DNA of 64,000 nt, from positions 1 through 64,000 of the forward strand of contig CABZWK010000004.1 in the NCBI GenBank assembly GCA_902529365.1, given 5' to 3'. Positions 26,030-35,498 of this stretch are shown in pieces. Origin of the DNA: an uncultured Balneola sp. (lineage in GTDB: Bacteria > Bacteroidota > Rhodothermia > Balneolales > Balneolaceae). Numbering within the stretch: the stretch's first letter is position 1; each line of letters starts with the position of its first letter. The notes under the pieces are model-generated. The model worked only from the letters and a program-made list of their open reading frames with translations. It was not told the origin of the DNA and did no database searches. The translations under genes and the position numbers were made by a program.

Positions 26030-27225
26030 TAGATTTTGGTAATAAAGTAATCCTCGATAATTTCTTTGGGAAGTTCCTTAGGCACTTCAAGGGCCTGTTC
26101 AACCGTCGAAAACTGCCCTATACTAACGCGCCACATTAACCCGAAGCGACTTGAATTAACGGGCGAAAGTAAACTTCGGTATCCAGCAGAGCGATATAGT
26201 TCATATTTTTCCATTGCACTCTGACGATTGGAAAGTGAATAAAGCACTAGAGTGTATCCATCATTTGCTCTGGTGTCGACCTCTCCCATTAGCCCGTATC
26301 GAGGTTGGTTTACTGGAATTTCCGCCACATTTTTAGCCAGTATTGGTGCGCTCACTACTGAGTCGGTGTTTATTCTTGAAGCACTATTTTCTGGGTTAAT
26401 TATAGTACTTTCTTCATTCATGACCATAGTACCTGAAGCCTCCCCCTCTTGGCCATTTTTCTCATTATTTAGTACAGCAGAGGGTTGCTGCTCTTCACTA
26501 ATTGAGTTAGAATCCATGGCCTCAGTTACATTCGATTGTTCCGTGCCAGAGTCCCCCACTAACATTGCAGGTTCGTCGAGTATAGGCTTTAGGTAAAATT
26601 GCCATCCTGCTATCACTGCAGCAATAAAGACAACCCCTATTCCTATATAAATTGGAGTAAGATTAGATCTTTTTGTTTTTTTAGGACTTCGTAATGACAC
26701 GGTTCGTTTTGCTATTCGAGCCTTGGCTTCATCGTCGAGATCGACTTTGGGTTCATCTTCGACTTCAGAGTCGGGACCATCTGCAAGAGCGACTTTTTCT
26801 TCTGGCTCGCGTTCCTCCTCAGGCTCAGGATCCACTTCGACTTCCGTATTGTCATCGGCTTCTCGATCTTCTTCAGAATCAGGTTCTTCATCGACTACTG
26901 ATTCTTGCTCTTCTTCTGGCTCGCGTTCAACATCGCCTTCGGGTTCCTCATCTTCCTCTATACCCACATTAAAATCATCGGATATAACAATGGGCTGCAT
27001 ACCGGCATACTTGTAATTAATTTCAATAGCGAAGAAGGGATCTAATTCTAGAGAAATCCCGGAAATATCTTTTATTAACATTCCAAGGCCGGTTATTTGG
27101 ACTGAAGCGGTTTCGTTTAGCTCATTGCTTAGGCGAAAAGAAAATTCACGTAATAATTCCTGTGATTCCTCATCAGAAATAGACAATTCCCGCGCAATGT
27201 ACTGTATAAAATCTAATTGCTTCAT
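26029..27225 (-). CDS. SPOR-domain membrane protein with HU-like N-terminal domain and acidic linker
   Basis: 398-residue protein with three parts. Residues 1-80 form an HU-like DNA-binding fold (FIQYIARELSISDEESQELL ... VQITGLGMLIKD), followed by an unusually acidic linker of about 90 residues (EREPEEEQE, EEPDSEEDR, DPEPEEEREPEE) ending in a basic patch (SLRSPKKTKRS). A single membrane helix (YIGIGVVFIAAVIAGWQFYL) lies at about 190-210, and a C-terminal SPOR domain at about 318-396 (YTLVLYSLSNRQSAMEKYE ... LMWRVSIGQF). SPOR domains bind denuded septal peptidoglycan, so the protein could link cytoplasmic DNA-like binding to the division site. This is inference. It overlaps the HU-like gene by 4 bases and exbB by 1 base. 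Confidence 0.85.
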   Translation of the reverse strand: MKQLDFIQYIARELSISDEESQELLREFSFRLSNELNETASVQITGLGMLIKDISGISLELDPFFAIEINYKYAGMQPIVISDDFNVGIEEDEEPEGDVEREPEEEQESVVDEEPDSEEDREADDNTEVEVDPEPEEEREPEEKVALADGPDSEVEDEPKVDLDDEAKARIAKRTVSLRSPKKTKRSNLTPIYIGIGVVFIAAVIAGWQFYLKPILDEPAMLVGDSGTEQSNVTEAMDSNSISEEQQPSAVLNNEKNGQEGEASGTMVMNEESTIINPENSASRINTDSVVSAPILAKNVAEIPVNQPRYGLMGEVDTRANDGYTLVLYSLSNRQSAMEKYELYRSAGYRSLLSPVNSSRFGLMWRVSIGQFSTVEQALEVPKELPKEIIEDYFITKI

Positions 27226-27428
27226 TCCCTTTCCCCTAATTCTTCAGGGCAAAACTGTATAGTATCTTTAGGAGGATGAGCAACCGTTCCCCCTTTTTCG
27301 TCACGGGAAAAGTGCTGCGGTTCATGAATTCGACTAAATGTTCCTATTCCTTCTAACAGAACCGATTCACCTGCCAACAAGCGCTCCTTAATGAGAGTTG
27401 AAATTTTTTCTATCTGATGTTCATCCAT
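27222..27428 (-). CDS. Small HU/IHF-like protein
   Basis: 68 aa. The region AGESVLLEGIGTFSRIHEPQHFSRDEKGG and PPKDTIQFCPEELGE matches the beta-arm half of HU (xVELRGFGTF ... KxPKFKPG), preceded by a helix (IEKISTLIKERLL). The first helical part of HU is shortened, so it may dimerise differently or with the N-terminal domain of the following SPOR protein. Stop and next start overlap by 4 bases (ATGA). Located in front of a membrane SPOR protein rather than among nucleoid genes. DNA binding is inferred only from fold similarity. Confidence 0.6.
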   Translation of the reverse strand: MDEHQIEKISTLIKERLLAGESVLLEGIGTFSRIHEPQHFSRDEKGGTVAHPPKDTIQFCPEELGERE

Positions 27429-27439
27429 TCTAACTAATC

Positions 27440-29251
27440 CTAAAATTCATAGCTTATACCGCCAAACAAATGCAATGGCGCTTCCTGAAATCCCTGCCAC
27501 CATTCATAACGCTGAGAAAGCAGGTTATTCAATCTAATGTATGCACCTAAGTTTTCATTAAATGAATAACGCAGATTAGAATGTACTAAAATAAAGCCAT
27601 CTAATTGCTGAGAACCAATTGTTGTTCGTGGTCCTATTATCATCGTGCTGGCTCCAAATTGTAGCTTGTGGGTCATCGAATAATTTACAGTGCCTTCTAT
27701 TCTGAATTTTTCTTCAAAGGGTATATCTTTTTTAGAGGTTAAGCGTGGACTTCTAAGACTAATTTCTGCCGTGCCTTGAATATCCCCATCTAACCATTCA
27801 ACCGTACTTCCCAAATAAAATTTAGACACCCTGGCATCGGCATAATTCAAATTATAAAATAAATCCTGCGTATTCCGAGTTGGATTATCCGGATTAGTAA
27901 CATTCAATTGATCTCGCTGAGCATAACCAAAACGACTAATATGCTCCAACTGGAGTCCTGAATAGACTCTATTAGTTTGCATGAAATTCCAAAATAATTC
28001 TGCAGAAACACCTATATGATAGGAATGATGTAGTCGTGTAGAAGGAGTTAAAAATCTATTATACTCTTGCCATTCCAATAAAGTTGGGTTTTTCAGTTGA
28101 CCAGACAACTTAGCAACCCCACCTAACTGATCGTTATAATTATAACTAAGTGTGGCATCAGGCTCTATGTAGATACCGCCGTTAATCGTATCGTCTGCAT
28201 AAGCCAATGATGTCTCTAGATCCACTGACCAAATATAGTCAATCAACCGGGTATAACCAGCCCCAGCCCGAATGAGGTATAGCGACCTTACACTACCATC
28301 TACCTTATTCGAATACACATCTACGCCTGATTGAAGACTCCAATATTCACGAGCTTGTTGGCCTGGCCAGCTCCGGTTTATCTGGGCCTTAATAAATGAG
28401 GAAGATGCTTTATCCTGAATAGCCATAATGGCCGAATTTAATTCACTTTCAAGAAGACCCACTTGTACAGCATAACTAATGTTATGGAAAGTGTTTTTTT
28501 GTTCATTTAATCGAGCAGTCCAAATTACACCTTGATTATCTTTCTTTGGAACTCCACCTAAAAGGTTTTGCATCTCATCGCTGAGAGTAAACATTCGATT
28601 AAAGTCACTATTTAGGCTTAATTGACTCGTTAGGTTTCTTGTATCCGATAGTTTTTTCGAATAATTCACATCAACCCCTAGGTTTCTGTATCCACTGGCA
28701 TTATCGAGGTGTCCAAGTGATGACTGAAAATTAGTACCCACTCCAATTACGCCATCTTTAATCGGTGAATAATAATTTACTCTAAGCTCAGGACTCACAA
28801 ACGATCCCATTCCAAGCTGATTAGTACCTTTTGGGCGCCGTGGTGTTACCCATACTATTTTGGTCGGCTCCTCAGGTCTATCTAAAGCCGTCACTGATAT
28901 TCCCGAAACAGCCGCTTCTCGCGACTCTAAGAATGGCATTCGGTGTGGATCAATTTGAAACACTCTTGGTCTTGGATTAAAACCCAAAATAGGTTGACGT
29001 CTAAGGCCAGGGAAATTAGCTTTGAACTCACTTCTAATTTCTATGTCCTGCGGATTAATCTCTGGCAGTAGTGTGTTCTGAGCACCTTGTGCAAATATGT
29101 CGGTACTCATGAACCCAATAATTAGAGCAATTACAACACCATATAAGATGAAAGAAATACTGGTTGATGTGAAACGGGTCACTTCTTTTTGTGCTGATTG
29201 TGGTACAATTAAACAATTATTCATAGTACTAAAGGTACACTTTTTAGACAT
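27440..29251 (-). CDS. Outer-membrane beta-barrel protein of unknown function
   Basis: About 603 aa. The frame opens at 29293, which would overlap the preceding gene by 50 bases; ATG 29251 (8-base overlap, GAGAGG 12 bases upstream) or ATG 29224 are more likely. A hydrophobic signal (ILYGVVIALIIGFMSTDIFAQG) is followed by a Pro/Arg-rich periplasmic segment (GFNPRPRVFQIDP, VWVTPRRPKG) and then alternating amphipathic strands (LGVDVNYSKKL, YSLQSGVDVYS, GVSAELFWNF) ending in a terminal Phe (GGISYEF). The end of the barrel resembles TonB-receptor barrels (LGAYIRLNNLLSQRYEWWQGF), but no plug domain is seen. It could be a plugless TonB-receptor relative. Function unknown. Confidence 0.75.
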   Translation of the reverse strand: MSKKCTFSTMNNCLIVPQSAQKEVTRFTSTSISFILYGVVIALIIGFMSTDIFAQGAQNTLLPEINPQDIEIRSEFKANFPGLRRQPILGFNPRPRVFQIDPHRMPFLESREAAVSGISVTALDRPEEPTKIVWVTPRRPKGTNQLGMGSFVSPELRVNYYSPIKDGVIGVGTNFQSSLGHLDNASGYRNLGVDVNYSKKLSDTRNLTSQLSLNSDFNRMFTLSDEMQNLLGGVPKKDNQGVIWTARLNEQKNTFHNISYAVQVGLLESELNSAIMAIQDKASSSFIKAQINRSWPGQQAREYWSLQSGVDVYSNKVDGSVRSLYLIRAGAGYTRLIDYIWSVDLETSLAYADDTINGGIYIEPDATLSYNYNDQLGGVAKLSGQLKNPTLLEWQEYNRFLTPSTRLHHSYHIGVSAELFWNFMQTNRVYSGLQLEHISRFGYAQRDQLNVTNPDNPTRNTQDLFYNLNYADARVSKFYLGSTVEWLDGDIQGTAEISLRSPRLTSKKDIPFEEKFRIEGTVNYSMTHKLQFGASTMIIGPRTTIGSQQLDGFILVHSNLRYSFNENLGAYIRLNNLLSQRYEWWQGFQEAPLHLFGGISYEF

Positions 29252-30266
29252 TTTGGGCAGTAGCCTCTCGCTGTAACGAAAGAAACTTATCAACAGCTAA
29301 GGTAGCGGGGGCAACAAGTATAACCATGGCCAAAGTTGCAGCATGCGTAATGGTCGCAAAAGCTAAACCTGTAGGCTCCGGTACCATATACAATATGCCT
29401 AAACTGTAACTTATAAAATAGTGATAACTTCCTATACCACCTGGGGTCGGAATAGATAATGCAACCGCAGAGGCCATCGTTAAAATTGCGGCATCTGCCC
29501 AACCTAAATCAAATTTTAAAGGTAGATCAAACATCCAAAATGGTATGTACATCATAGTAATATAGCCCACCCAAATGAGCACGGTATATCCGACAAATAG
29601 AACTGGTCGTTCTAGTTTTTTTATACTCATTAAGCCTTCAACAAATTGAGTAATTATTTCTTTGATTTTTAATAACCAAGCAGAACTCAGATTGGTTGTA
29701 GTTAATCGTTTATAGAGCACCCACAAACCCATGATTAGTCCCATTCCAAGTAGAATTAGTGGCCATATATTCAAAAAAAGAGCGGAATATACTTTGCTAT
29801 CAGCTAGATTTACCCCTAAGAGCCGGCTTAAGGTATCTATATCGGATAATAAAAAGTAAGCGACTAAAGCCATGATTATAAGCATGGATATAACATCAAT
29901 AAAACGCTCTAGTACAATGGTCCCTAATAGCTTTGAGTTACTTTCATGAAGCTGTTTGGCGACGTACATAGGGCGGGATATTTCACCTAATCTGGGAAAG
30001 GGAATATTGATTAAATAACCAAACATAACCCCTGCAAAAAGAGTAGACCGATGGGCCACCAATGTAGTATCCCCTAGTAAAAGTCGCCAGCGCTCTGCTC
30101 GAATGTAGTGGGAAAAAGTCAGCGCTATACTAAAGGGGAAGAGCCACGACCAACTCATCCCTATGGTCGCTTGTCTAAACTCTTCGATAGATACATTTGA
30201 AAAAGAGAGCCACAAGAAAAAAGCCGCGAAGACTATGCCAACGATGTATTTTATTGTCTTATTCAT
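29244..30266 (-). CDS. Flippase-like integral membrane protein (UPF0104/LPG synthase TM family)
   Basis: 340 aa and about eight membrane helices, beginning IVGIVFAAFFLWLSF. The family motifs RAERWRLLLG (about 57-66) and PFPRLGEISRPMYVAKQL (about 90-107) and the later STPTPGGIGSYH-like segment (SIPTPGGIGSYHYFISYS) are those of the lysylphosphatidylglycerol synthase transmembrane/GtrA-unrelated flippase family. There is no C-terminal GNAT-type synthase domain, so this is the membrane part alone. Many such proteins are thought to move lipids or lipid-linked sugars, but the substrate is unknown. It overlaps lolA by 8 bases and the barrel gene by about 8 bases. Confidence 0.85.
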   Translation of the reverse strand: MNKTIKYIVGIVFAAFFLWLSFSNVSIEEFRQATIGMSWSWLFPFSIALTFSHYIRAERWRLLLGDTTLVAHRSTLFAGVMFGYLINIPFPRLGEISRPMYVAKQLHESNSKLLGTIVLERFIDVISMLIIMALVAYFLLSDIDTLSRLLGVNLADSKVYSALFLNIWPLILLGMGLIMGLWVLYKRLTTTNLSSAWLLKIKEIITQFVEGLMSIKKLERPVLFVGYTVLIWVGYITMMYIPFWMFDLPLKFDLGWADAAILTMASAVALSIPTPGGIGSYHYFISYSLGILYMVPEPTGLAFATITHAATLAMVILVAPATLAVDKFLSLQREATAQNV

Positions 30267-30918
30267 AGCGCATATCGACTATTTCGGCATCTTCTGGGAT
30301 AATTAGTTCAAATAAATTAACACTAACAGGGATGTATTCAACATCAGAAAAACTAGTCTGCATACGATTGGCTCCCATATCCAAAGCGGTCAAACTTGAT
30401 GGCTTAAGCTCCGAATCGATACGAATATTCATTTGCTCAAAGGTGCTAAAAGGATCTGAACTTTGGAGATTATATTCCTGAAAATTGAGGCGCTTCTTTG
30501 TATCGACCACCTGATAGGTATTTCCAAGCCCACCAATAATTTTTGATGGGGCAAAATCGTCAAGTTCTGAATCATACTCACTGATAATAACTCGGTTTCT
30601 ACTACGATCCAGTACCTTAGATAAGGTTCCATCCACCACAATAATTTGACCGGCTGTCTCAATTCTATATTGCTGCCATCCTATCCAAATACTGCCTTCA
30701 TTCTGTGATATCTCCTGAGTATATGCATCGGTAAACTCATGGTTAATCTGGGCTGATAGAATTTCTCCATACCTTATTTTATCCTGAATTAAACTAAGAT
30801 AATTTTCCTGAGCAAGGAGGGAACCACCCCAAAAAAGCATTATCATAAGAATTAAAAAACAGCATCTTGATGCGCAATAATAATCAACAGATGATCGCTT
30901 AAAGATCATTGAGTCCAT
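30259..30918 (-). CDS. lolA: Outer-membrane lipoprotein carrier LolA-like protein
   Basis: Periplasmic chaperone taking lipoproteins from the inner membrane to the outer membrane. The frame opens at 30960 inside ftsK, but ATG 30918 or 30909 starts (overlapping the ftsK stop by 20 or 11 bases) leave a normal signal peptide with a hydrophobic run (CCFLILMIMLFWGGSLLAQ). The mature part has the LolA strand pattern: GSIWIGWQQYRIETAGQIIVVDG, LSKVLDRSRNRVIISEYD, and near the end MQTSFSDVEYIPVSVNLFELIIPEDAEIVD. LolA-type genes following ftsK are common in Bacteroidota, which supports the call. A LolC/E-like permease is encoded at 52268-53629. Confidence 0.78.
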   Translation of the reverse strand: MDSMIFKRSSVDYYCASRCCFLILMIMLFWGGSLLAQENYLSLIQDKIRYGEILSAQINHEFTDAYTQEISQNEGSIWIGWQQYRIETAGQIIVVDGTLSKVLDRSRNRVIISEYDSELDDFAPSKIIGGLGNTYQVVDTKKRLNFQEYNLQSSDPFSTFEQMNIRIDSELKPSSLTALDMGANRMQTSFSDVEYIPVSVNLFELIIPEDAEIVDMRYE

Positions 30919-33436
30919 CCAATATTTCTTGGAGTTCTTCTTCGGTTTCCACCAAAACATCTCGAGCAGTACTGCCTTGATAGGGTCCGACTATACCGGC
31001 ATTAAAGAGTTGATCAATGATACGTCCTGCACGGTTATACCCAATTTTTAACTTACGTTGGAGTAATGAAACCGAGCCTTGCTGATGTAAAATGACTACT
31101 TTAGCAGCCGTCTCAAACATATCATCAATATCTTCTAATGGATCGGGGACTCCACCTGAAGCTTCGTCATGTACGATTGGTAAGTAAAAGGGCTCCTTAT
31201 ACCCAGCTTGCGACCCTACGAAGCTATTAATTCGCTCAACTTCTTCGGTGGACACAAAAGCATTTTGTATCCGGATCATACCGGCACCATTCGTGAATAA
31301 CATATCACCCATTCCTACCAATTGATCCGCGCCGCCTACATCTAGAATAGTTCTAGAATCCACCTTCGATGCCACTTGATAGGCTAAACGAGCTGGAAAG
31401 TTCGCTTTAATAGTCCCTGTAATTACATTAACTGAGGGTCGTTGGGTTGCCACTACAAGGTGAATTCCAACCGCACGCGCTAGCTGAGCTATTCGTGCAA
31501 TAGGCTCCTCTATTTGTTTTCCAGCGGTCATCATCAAGTCGGCAAGCTCATCAATGATAACCACAATGTAAGGCAAGTGTCGGTGCCCCAAATCGGGTTC
31601 AAGACCTTCTTCCTTAAACTTTTTATTGTATGCGTTTATATCACGAACCATGGCCATTTTTAGCAAATCATAACGCTCATCCATTTCCTTGGTGACGCTA
31701 TTTAACGTTTCCAGCGCTTTAGAAGTATCCGTAATTATAGGCTCATCTGAATCTGGCAACATGGCCAAAAAATGATTTTGAATGTTTCTGTACAGCGATA
31801 ATTCAATTTTTTTAGGGTCAATCATCACAAACTTTAGATTGTCTGGATGACATTTATACAACAAACAAGTGATAATGGTATTAATACCTACCGACTTACC
31901 CGATCCTGTAGCGCCCGCAACCAATAAATGTGGCATTTTGGCTAAATCCATCATGAAGACCTCATTTTCAATCGTCTTACCAAAGGCGACGGGCAAAGCC
32001 ATATCGGTCTCTACAAATTTACGCGTTTTAATCACCTGCTTAATGTAAACCGTCTCGCGAGTAGTATTAGGAACCTCAATTCCCACCGCAGACTTTCCAG
32101 GTATAGGCGCTAAAATCCTGAGACCCTTAGCAGCTGTAGCCATCTTAAGGTCATTGGCATAACTCTCAATCTTACTAATCTTCACGTCCGGTGCAGGCTG
32201 CAATTCATACAAGGTCACCGTTGGGCCAATAATAGCATTAATGCCTAAAATATCAATTTTATGCTGGCTTAACTTCTCCATTATAATACGCTTATTCTCC
32301 TGAATCTCTTCCATATCTACCTCATTCCCCTCATTTGGCGGGGTTTTTAGCAGATCAACGGTTGGGAATTGATATCGGATAATCGGTGCTTGCTTGGCTT
32401 TTTCTCTATTCTGACGATCTAGCTCTTTTTCATCGGCTTGTTCCTCCTCCTTACCCACAAATACCGAAACCTCCACATCATCTACTTCTGGGGCGGATTC
32501 TTGTTTCTCATTTTCCGCATTTTTTATCAAATCTGCTCGAGGGCGAACATCTACCTTTGCAGCTTCAGCTCGCTGCTGCTCCAATCTTTGCTCGTCTTCT
32601 AGCTTAGAGCGTTCAATAATTTCATCTATATCCACCTGCTCTTTTTCTTTACGATTCAATGGTTTTGTAGCAAGGGTTGCACTCGTTTTTGATGGTGTTG
32701 ATTCTGGTACTTTTTCTTTTTTCTTGCGTTCTAACTGAGCTTTTTTTTCCGCTATGCGCTCTTGTCTTTCCTCTTTTTTCTGCTGCTTTAGAGCTTCTCT
32801 TTCAATTTTTTTATCCTGCTGTTTCTCTCGAAAATCATTCCACCAAAACTTAACATTATCAATGGTTTTTTGTAAATCACGTTCAACAAATAATAATGCG
32901 TTTATGCTCATAAAAACCAACAGAATAAACAATGAGGCAATACCAGTGATATTTTGTAAGATCACAGAGATTTGGAGCCCAGCCGAACCGCTCCAATAGG
33001 CCTGCTGAGGAAAATCCCAGTTGGAATGGGTCCAACCCAGAAATGTCGAAATCAATATCATGGCCCATAAACTCAGGGCTATGGTCTGATAGTTTTCTTG
33101 GAGTGATCGCTGCCGAAACACTTGCCACCCAACATAACCCAGAACAATTGAAAAGATGATACTTGAATATCCAAAGGTGATATTTATCAAAAAGTAGGAC
33201 AAGAAAGCTCCTAGAGGACCTAACCAATTCTGTATCATCCGGGCAGAAGCATCTGGCTTATAAATATCGGTAAATGTTAGGGTCTGTAGGTACTGATCGT
33301 CCTCTGGGGTATACGAAACAATACATAATCCAATCAATACAGCAATAGCAATAAGTGAAATCCCAATAATTTCAACCTTTCTAGCACTAGAGCTAAGGCT
33401 CCCGCTTACTGAATTATTATTGGTTTTTTTTGCCAT
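30899..33436 (-). CDS. ftsK: DNA translocase FtsK/SpoIIIE
   Basis: 845 aa septal motor that clears chromosomal DNA during division. The N-terminal 190 residues hold four membrane helices (25-40, 75-100, 118-135, 160-183); residues 200-345 are a charged Lys/Glu/Gln-rich linker; the motor starts near 350. Walker A is GATGSGKS (508-515) and Walker B follows in VVIIDELADLMMT. ATQRPSVNVITGTIKANFPAR is the characteristic FtsK segment. The C-terminal 60 residues form the gamma winged-helix domain (LLQRKLKIGYNRAGRIIDQL) that reads KOPS-type sequences. It is preceded by comB with an 8-base gap and overlaps lolA downstream. Confidence 0.97.
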   Translation of the reverse strand: MAKKTNNNSVSGSLSSSARKVEIIGISLIAIAVLIGLCIVSYTPEDDQYLQTLTFTDIYKPDASARMIQNWLGPLGAFLSYFLINITFGYSSIIFSIVLGYVGWQVFRQRSLQENYQTIALSLWAMILISTFLGWTHSNWDFPQQAYWSGSAGLQISVILQNITGIASLFILLVFMSINALLFVERDLQKTIDNVKFWWNDFREKQQDKKIEREALKQQKKEERQERIAEKKAQLERKKKEKVPESTPSKTSATLATKPLNRKEKEQVDIDEIIERSKLEDEQRLEQQRAEAAKVDVRPRADLIKNAENEKQESAPEVDDVEVSVFVGKEEEQADEKELDRQNREKAKQAPIIRYQFPTVDLLKTPPNEGNEVDMEEIQENKRIIMEKLSQHKIDILGINAIIGPTVTLYELQPAPDVKISKIESYANDLKMATAAKGLRILAPIPGKSAVGIEVPNTTRETVYIKQVIKTRKFVETDMALPVAFGKTIENEVFMMDLAKMPHLLVAGATGSGKSVGINTIITCLLYKCHPDNLKFVMIDPKKIELSLYRNIQNHFLAMLPDSDEPIITDTSKALETLNSVTKEMDERYDLLKMAMVRDINAYNKKFKEEGLEPDLGHRHLPYIVVIIDELADLMMTAGKQIEEPIARIAQLARAVGIHLVVATQRPSVNVITGTIKANFPARLAYQVASKVDSRTILDVGGADQLVGMGDMLFTNGAGMIRIQNAFVSTEEVERINSFVGSQAGYKEPFYLPIVHDEASGGVPDPLEDIDDMFETAAKVVILHQQGSVSLLQRKLKIGYNRAGRIIDQLFNAGIVGPYQGSTARDVLVETEEELQEILDGLNDL

Positions 33437-33444
33437 CTATCTAT

Positions 33445-34182
33445 TTAATCATGATTAAAGGTAATGATCCCATCTTTCATGGCGGGTAAAACGTCATGGG
33501 TGTTCGATGTCGAACAAAAACTTATATCATCTTCCGATACCAAATCTTTTAATCGATTTGCATGATCACTGTGAAAAATAGTATCCACCACCGAATCTCC
33601 GTACTGCTGAAAAAGTGCAAAAGCTATTTTAGCACCATCTTTTAATATTTGTGGTTGATTACTGGCCCCCAATGCATTTAAAATGGTACCTGCACACAAG
33701 GTATCCTCCAATGACTGCTTTCCTCTCCAGCCAGAACATATAAGAACCACTTGGTCTGAACATTGTTGAATCATGTGGACAATAGAACTCATATTTAGGA
33801 AGGTACCAATATAAATTTGCTTGGCCAAAGCTGCTTTTTTTATGGCCTTGGTCCCGTTGGTTGTATTAAAAATCAAGGTTTTTCCCTTTATACTTTCTTC
33901 GGTGTACTCTAACGGCGAATTCCCTAAATGATACCCCTCAATTTTAATTCCATCCTTTTCTCCACACAGCAAAAAATCTGCAGTTTCCATAGTCTGTGCA
34001 ATGCGACCTGCCGTTGCCAAATCTTCTACTGGAATTATTTTATTCGCTCCATTCTGAAGCGCTTGTATTATAGACGAACTCGCTCGAAGCACATCAATAA
34101 TGACTACCGTCTTGCCTTTAACATCTTCCTCTTGAAATCCGTGCACCGAAAAATACACATCTATTGTTGCTAAATCTGACAT
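33445..34182 (-). CDS. comB: 2-phosphosulfolactate phosphatase
   Basis: Removes phosphate from 2-phosphosulfolactate to give sulfolactate, the second step of the sulfolactate branch of coenzyme M synthesis. ComB motifs are clear: VVIIDVLRASSSIIQAL (about 27-43), LLCGEKDGIKIEGYHLGNSPLEY (about 71-93), TLIFNTTNGTKAI (about 101-113) and ICSGWRGKQSLEDTLCAG. 245 aa is normal length. It sits 19 bases after gcvT and 8 bases before ftsK on the same strand. Its partner comA lies at 57566-58384. Coenzyme M itself is not expected in this lineage, so another sulfonate product is likely. Confidence 0.92.
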   Translation of the reverse strand: MSDLATIDVYFSVHGFQEEDVKGKTVVIIDVLRASSSIIQALQNGANKIIPVEDLATAGRIAQTMETADFLLCGEKDGIKIEGYHLGNSPLEYTEESIKGKTLIFNTTNGTKAIKKAALAKQIYIGTFLNMSSIVHMIQQCSDQVVLICSGWRGKQSLEDTLCAGTILNALGASNQPQILKDGAKIAFALFQQYGDSVVDTIFHSDHANRLKDLVSEDDISFCSTSNTHDVLPAMKDGIITFNHD

Positions 34183-34201
34183 ATATTCACACCTTTAAAC
34201 C

Positions 34202-35299
34202 CTACACAAAAGGGGGAGAAGTAACCGTAATGGGAACTTCTTTGTTTCTTATTTGAATAACTATTGGTTCGTTTGATGCCAAAGCATCGGTTTGTACATA
34301 GGCCATGCCTATTCCTTTTTCTAATGAAATAGACATTCCACCACTAGTAACCTTACCAACAATATTGGATTGAGGGCCTAATAATTCATAATCTTTTCGG
34401 GGGATGGCTTTTTCCTGTTCGATCACAAACCCAATTAACTTTTTTTCCACTCCTTTTTCTTTTATAGCAATAAGCGCATTCGAGCCAACGAAAGGTCCTT
34501 TGGATAATTTAGTAATCCAACCTAAGCGAGCCTGTAGTGGATGAGTTTCCGATGTAATATCGTTGCCATAAAGTGCATACCCTTTTTCCAAGCGAAGGGT
34601 GTCTCGCGCCCCTAACCCACAAAGCTTAAATCCGAATGCAGCACCCTCTGCAACCAAAGCTTCGAATATCTTGTGAGCATCATATTTTTTTGCATTTATG
34701 TACAGCTCAAAACCCTTTTCGCCCGTGTATCCGGTGGCGCTAATTAAACTGGGCACCCCGCACACCTCGCCATGTTCAAATGCATAAAAAGGTATCTGCT
34801 GAACATTTGTATGTGTTAACTCCGATAAAAGATCGCCTGATTTGGGTCCTTGCAAAGCAAGTAGCACATAATCATCAGACGCATTTTCTATCTCTGCGCC
34901 CATTGTATTTTGAGAGACAACCCAATCCCAATCTTTAACAATATTGGCGCCATTCACTACCATCATATATTCTTCAGGAGCCAGTCGGTAGATAATTAAA
35001 TCATCTACAATGCCTCCATCTTCATAACACATACAACTATACTGTGCCTTACCAATAGCTATGGTCGATACATCATTTACCGTAACCCATTGAAGAAGTT
35101 CTAAAGCCTTAGGGCCTCGCACAAAAAACTCCCCCATATGTGACACATCAAAAAGACCTACATTTTTTCGTACAGCCCGATGCTCAACTTTTATTCCCTC
35201 GTATTGAATAGGCATTTCAAATCCTGCAAAAGGAACCATCTTGGCTCCTGCTTCAAGATGTTGAACATAAAAAGGTGTTCGTTTTAAGCGATCAGACAT
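34202..35299 (-). CDS. gcvT: Aminomethyltransferase (glycine cleavage T protein)
   Basis: Releases methylene-tetrahydrofolate and ammonia from aminomethyl-lipoyl H protein. Motifs: FAGFEMPIQYEGIKVEHRAVRKNVGLFDVSHMGEF at the N-terminus (with the folate-binding stretch), LALQGPKSGDLL, SATGYTGEKGFELY, and CGLGARDTLRLEKGYALYGND in the C-terminal part. 365 aa, complete. The H and P proteins are not in the window. It heads a minus-strand series leading to comB and ftsK; the divergent flavin reductase gene begins 200 bases upstream. Confidence 0.96.
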   Translation of the reverse strand: MSDRLKRTPFYVQHLEAGAKMVPFAGFEMPIQYEGIKVEHRAVRKNVGLFDVSHMGEFFVRGPKALELLQWVTVNDVSTIAIGKAQYSCMCYEDGGIVDDLIIYRLAPEEYMMVVNGANIVKDWDWVVSQNTMGAEIENASDDYVLLALQGPKSGDLLSELTHTNVQQIPFYAFEHGEVCGVPSLISATGYTGEKGFELYINAKKYDAHKIFEALVAEGAAFGFKLCGLGARDTLRLEKGYALYGNDITSETHPLQARLGWITKLSKGPFVGSNALIAIKEKGVEKKLIGFVIEQEKAIPRKDYELLGPQSNIVGKVTSGGMSISLEKGIGMAYVQTDALASNEPIVIQIRNKEVPITVTSPPFV

Positions 35300-35498
35300 A
35301 GAATATGGTTCGGCGGTAAATTACATAGTGCGTTATCGACTGCTCTATGGTGTAAATGAACGAGATGAATTTAGTGATTTTTTACATAAGGTATGTGTCT
35401 AGCATAGAATGATATAGCCTCAGTTTAGGTTAGGGCAATACAAAATAATGTGACTATTGCAAATCTGACCCATGTACTCGAGTTACGTATACAATACC

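Noticed and set aside
26694-27016. Two Ser/Arg- or Leu/Arg-rich plus-strand frames
   Set aside because: They mirror the acidic linker of the SPOR protein; the repeats arise from GAA/GAG codons read in reverse.
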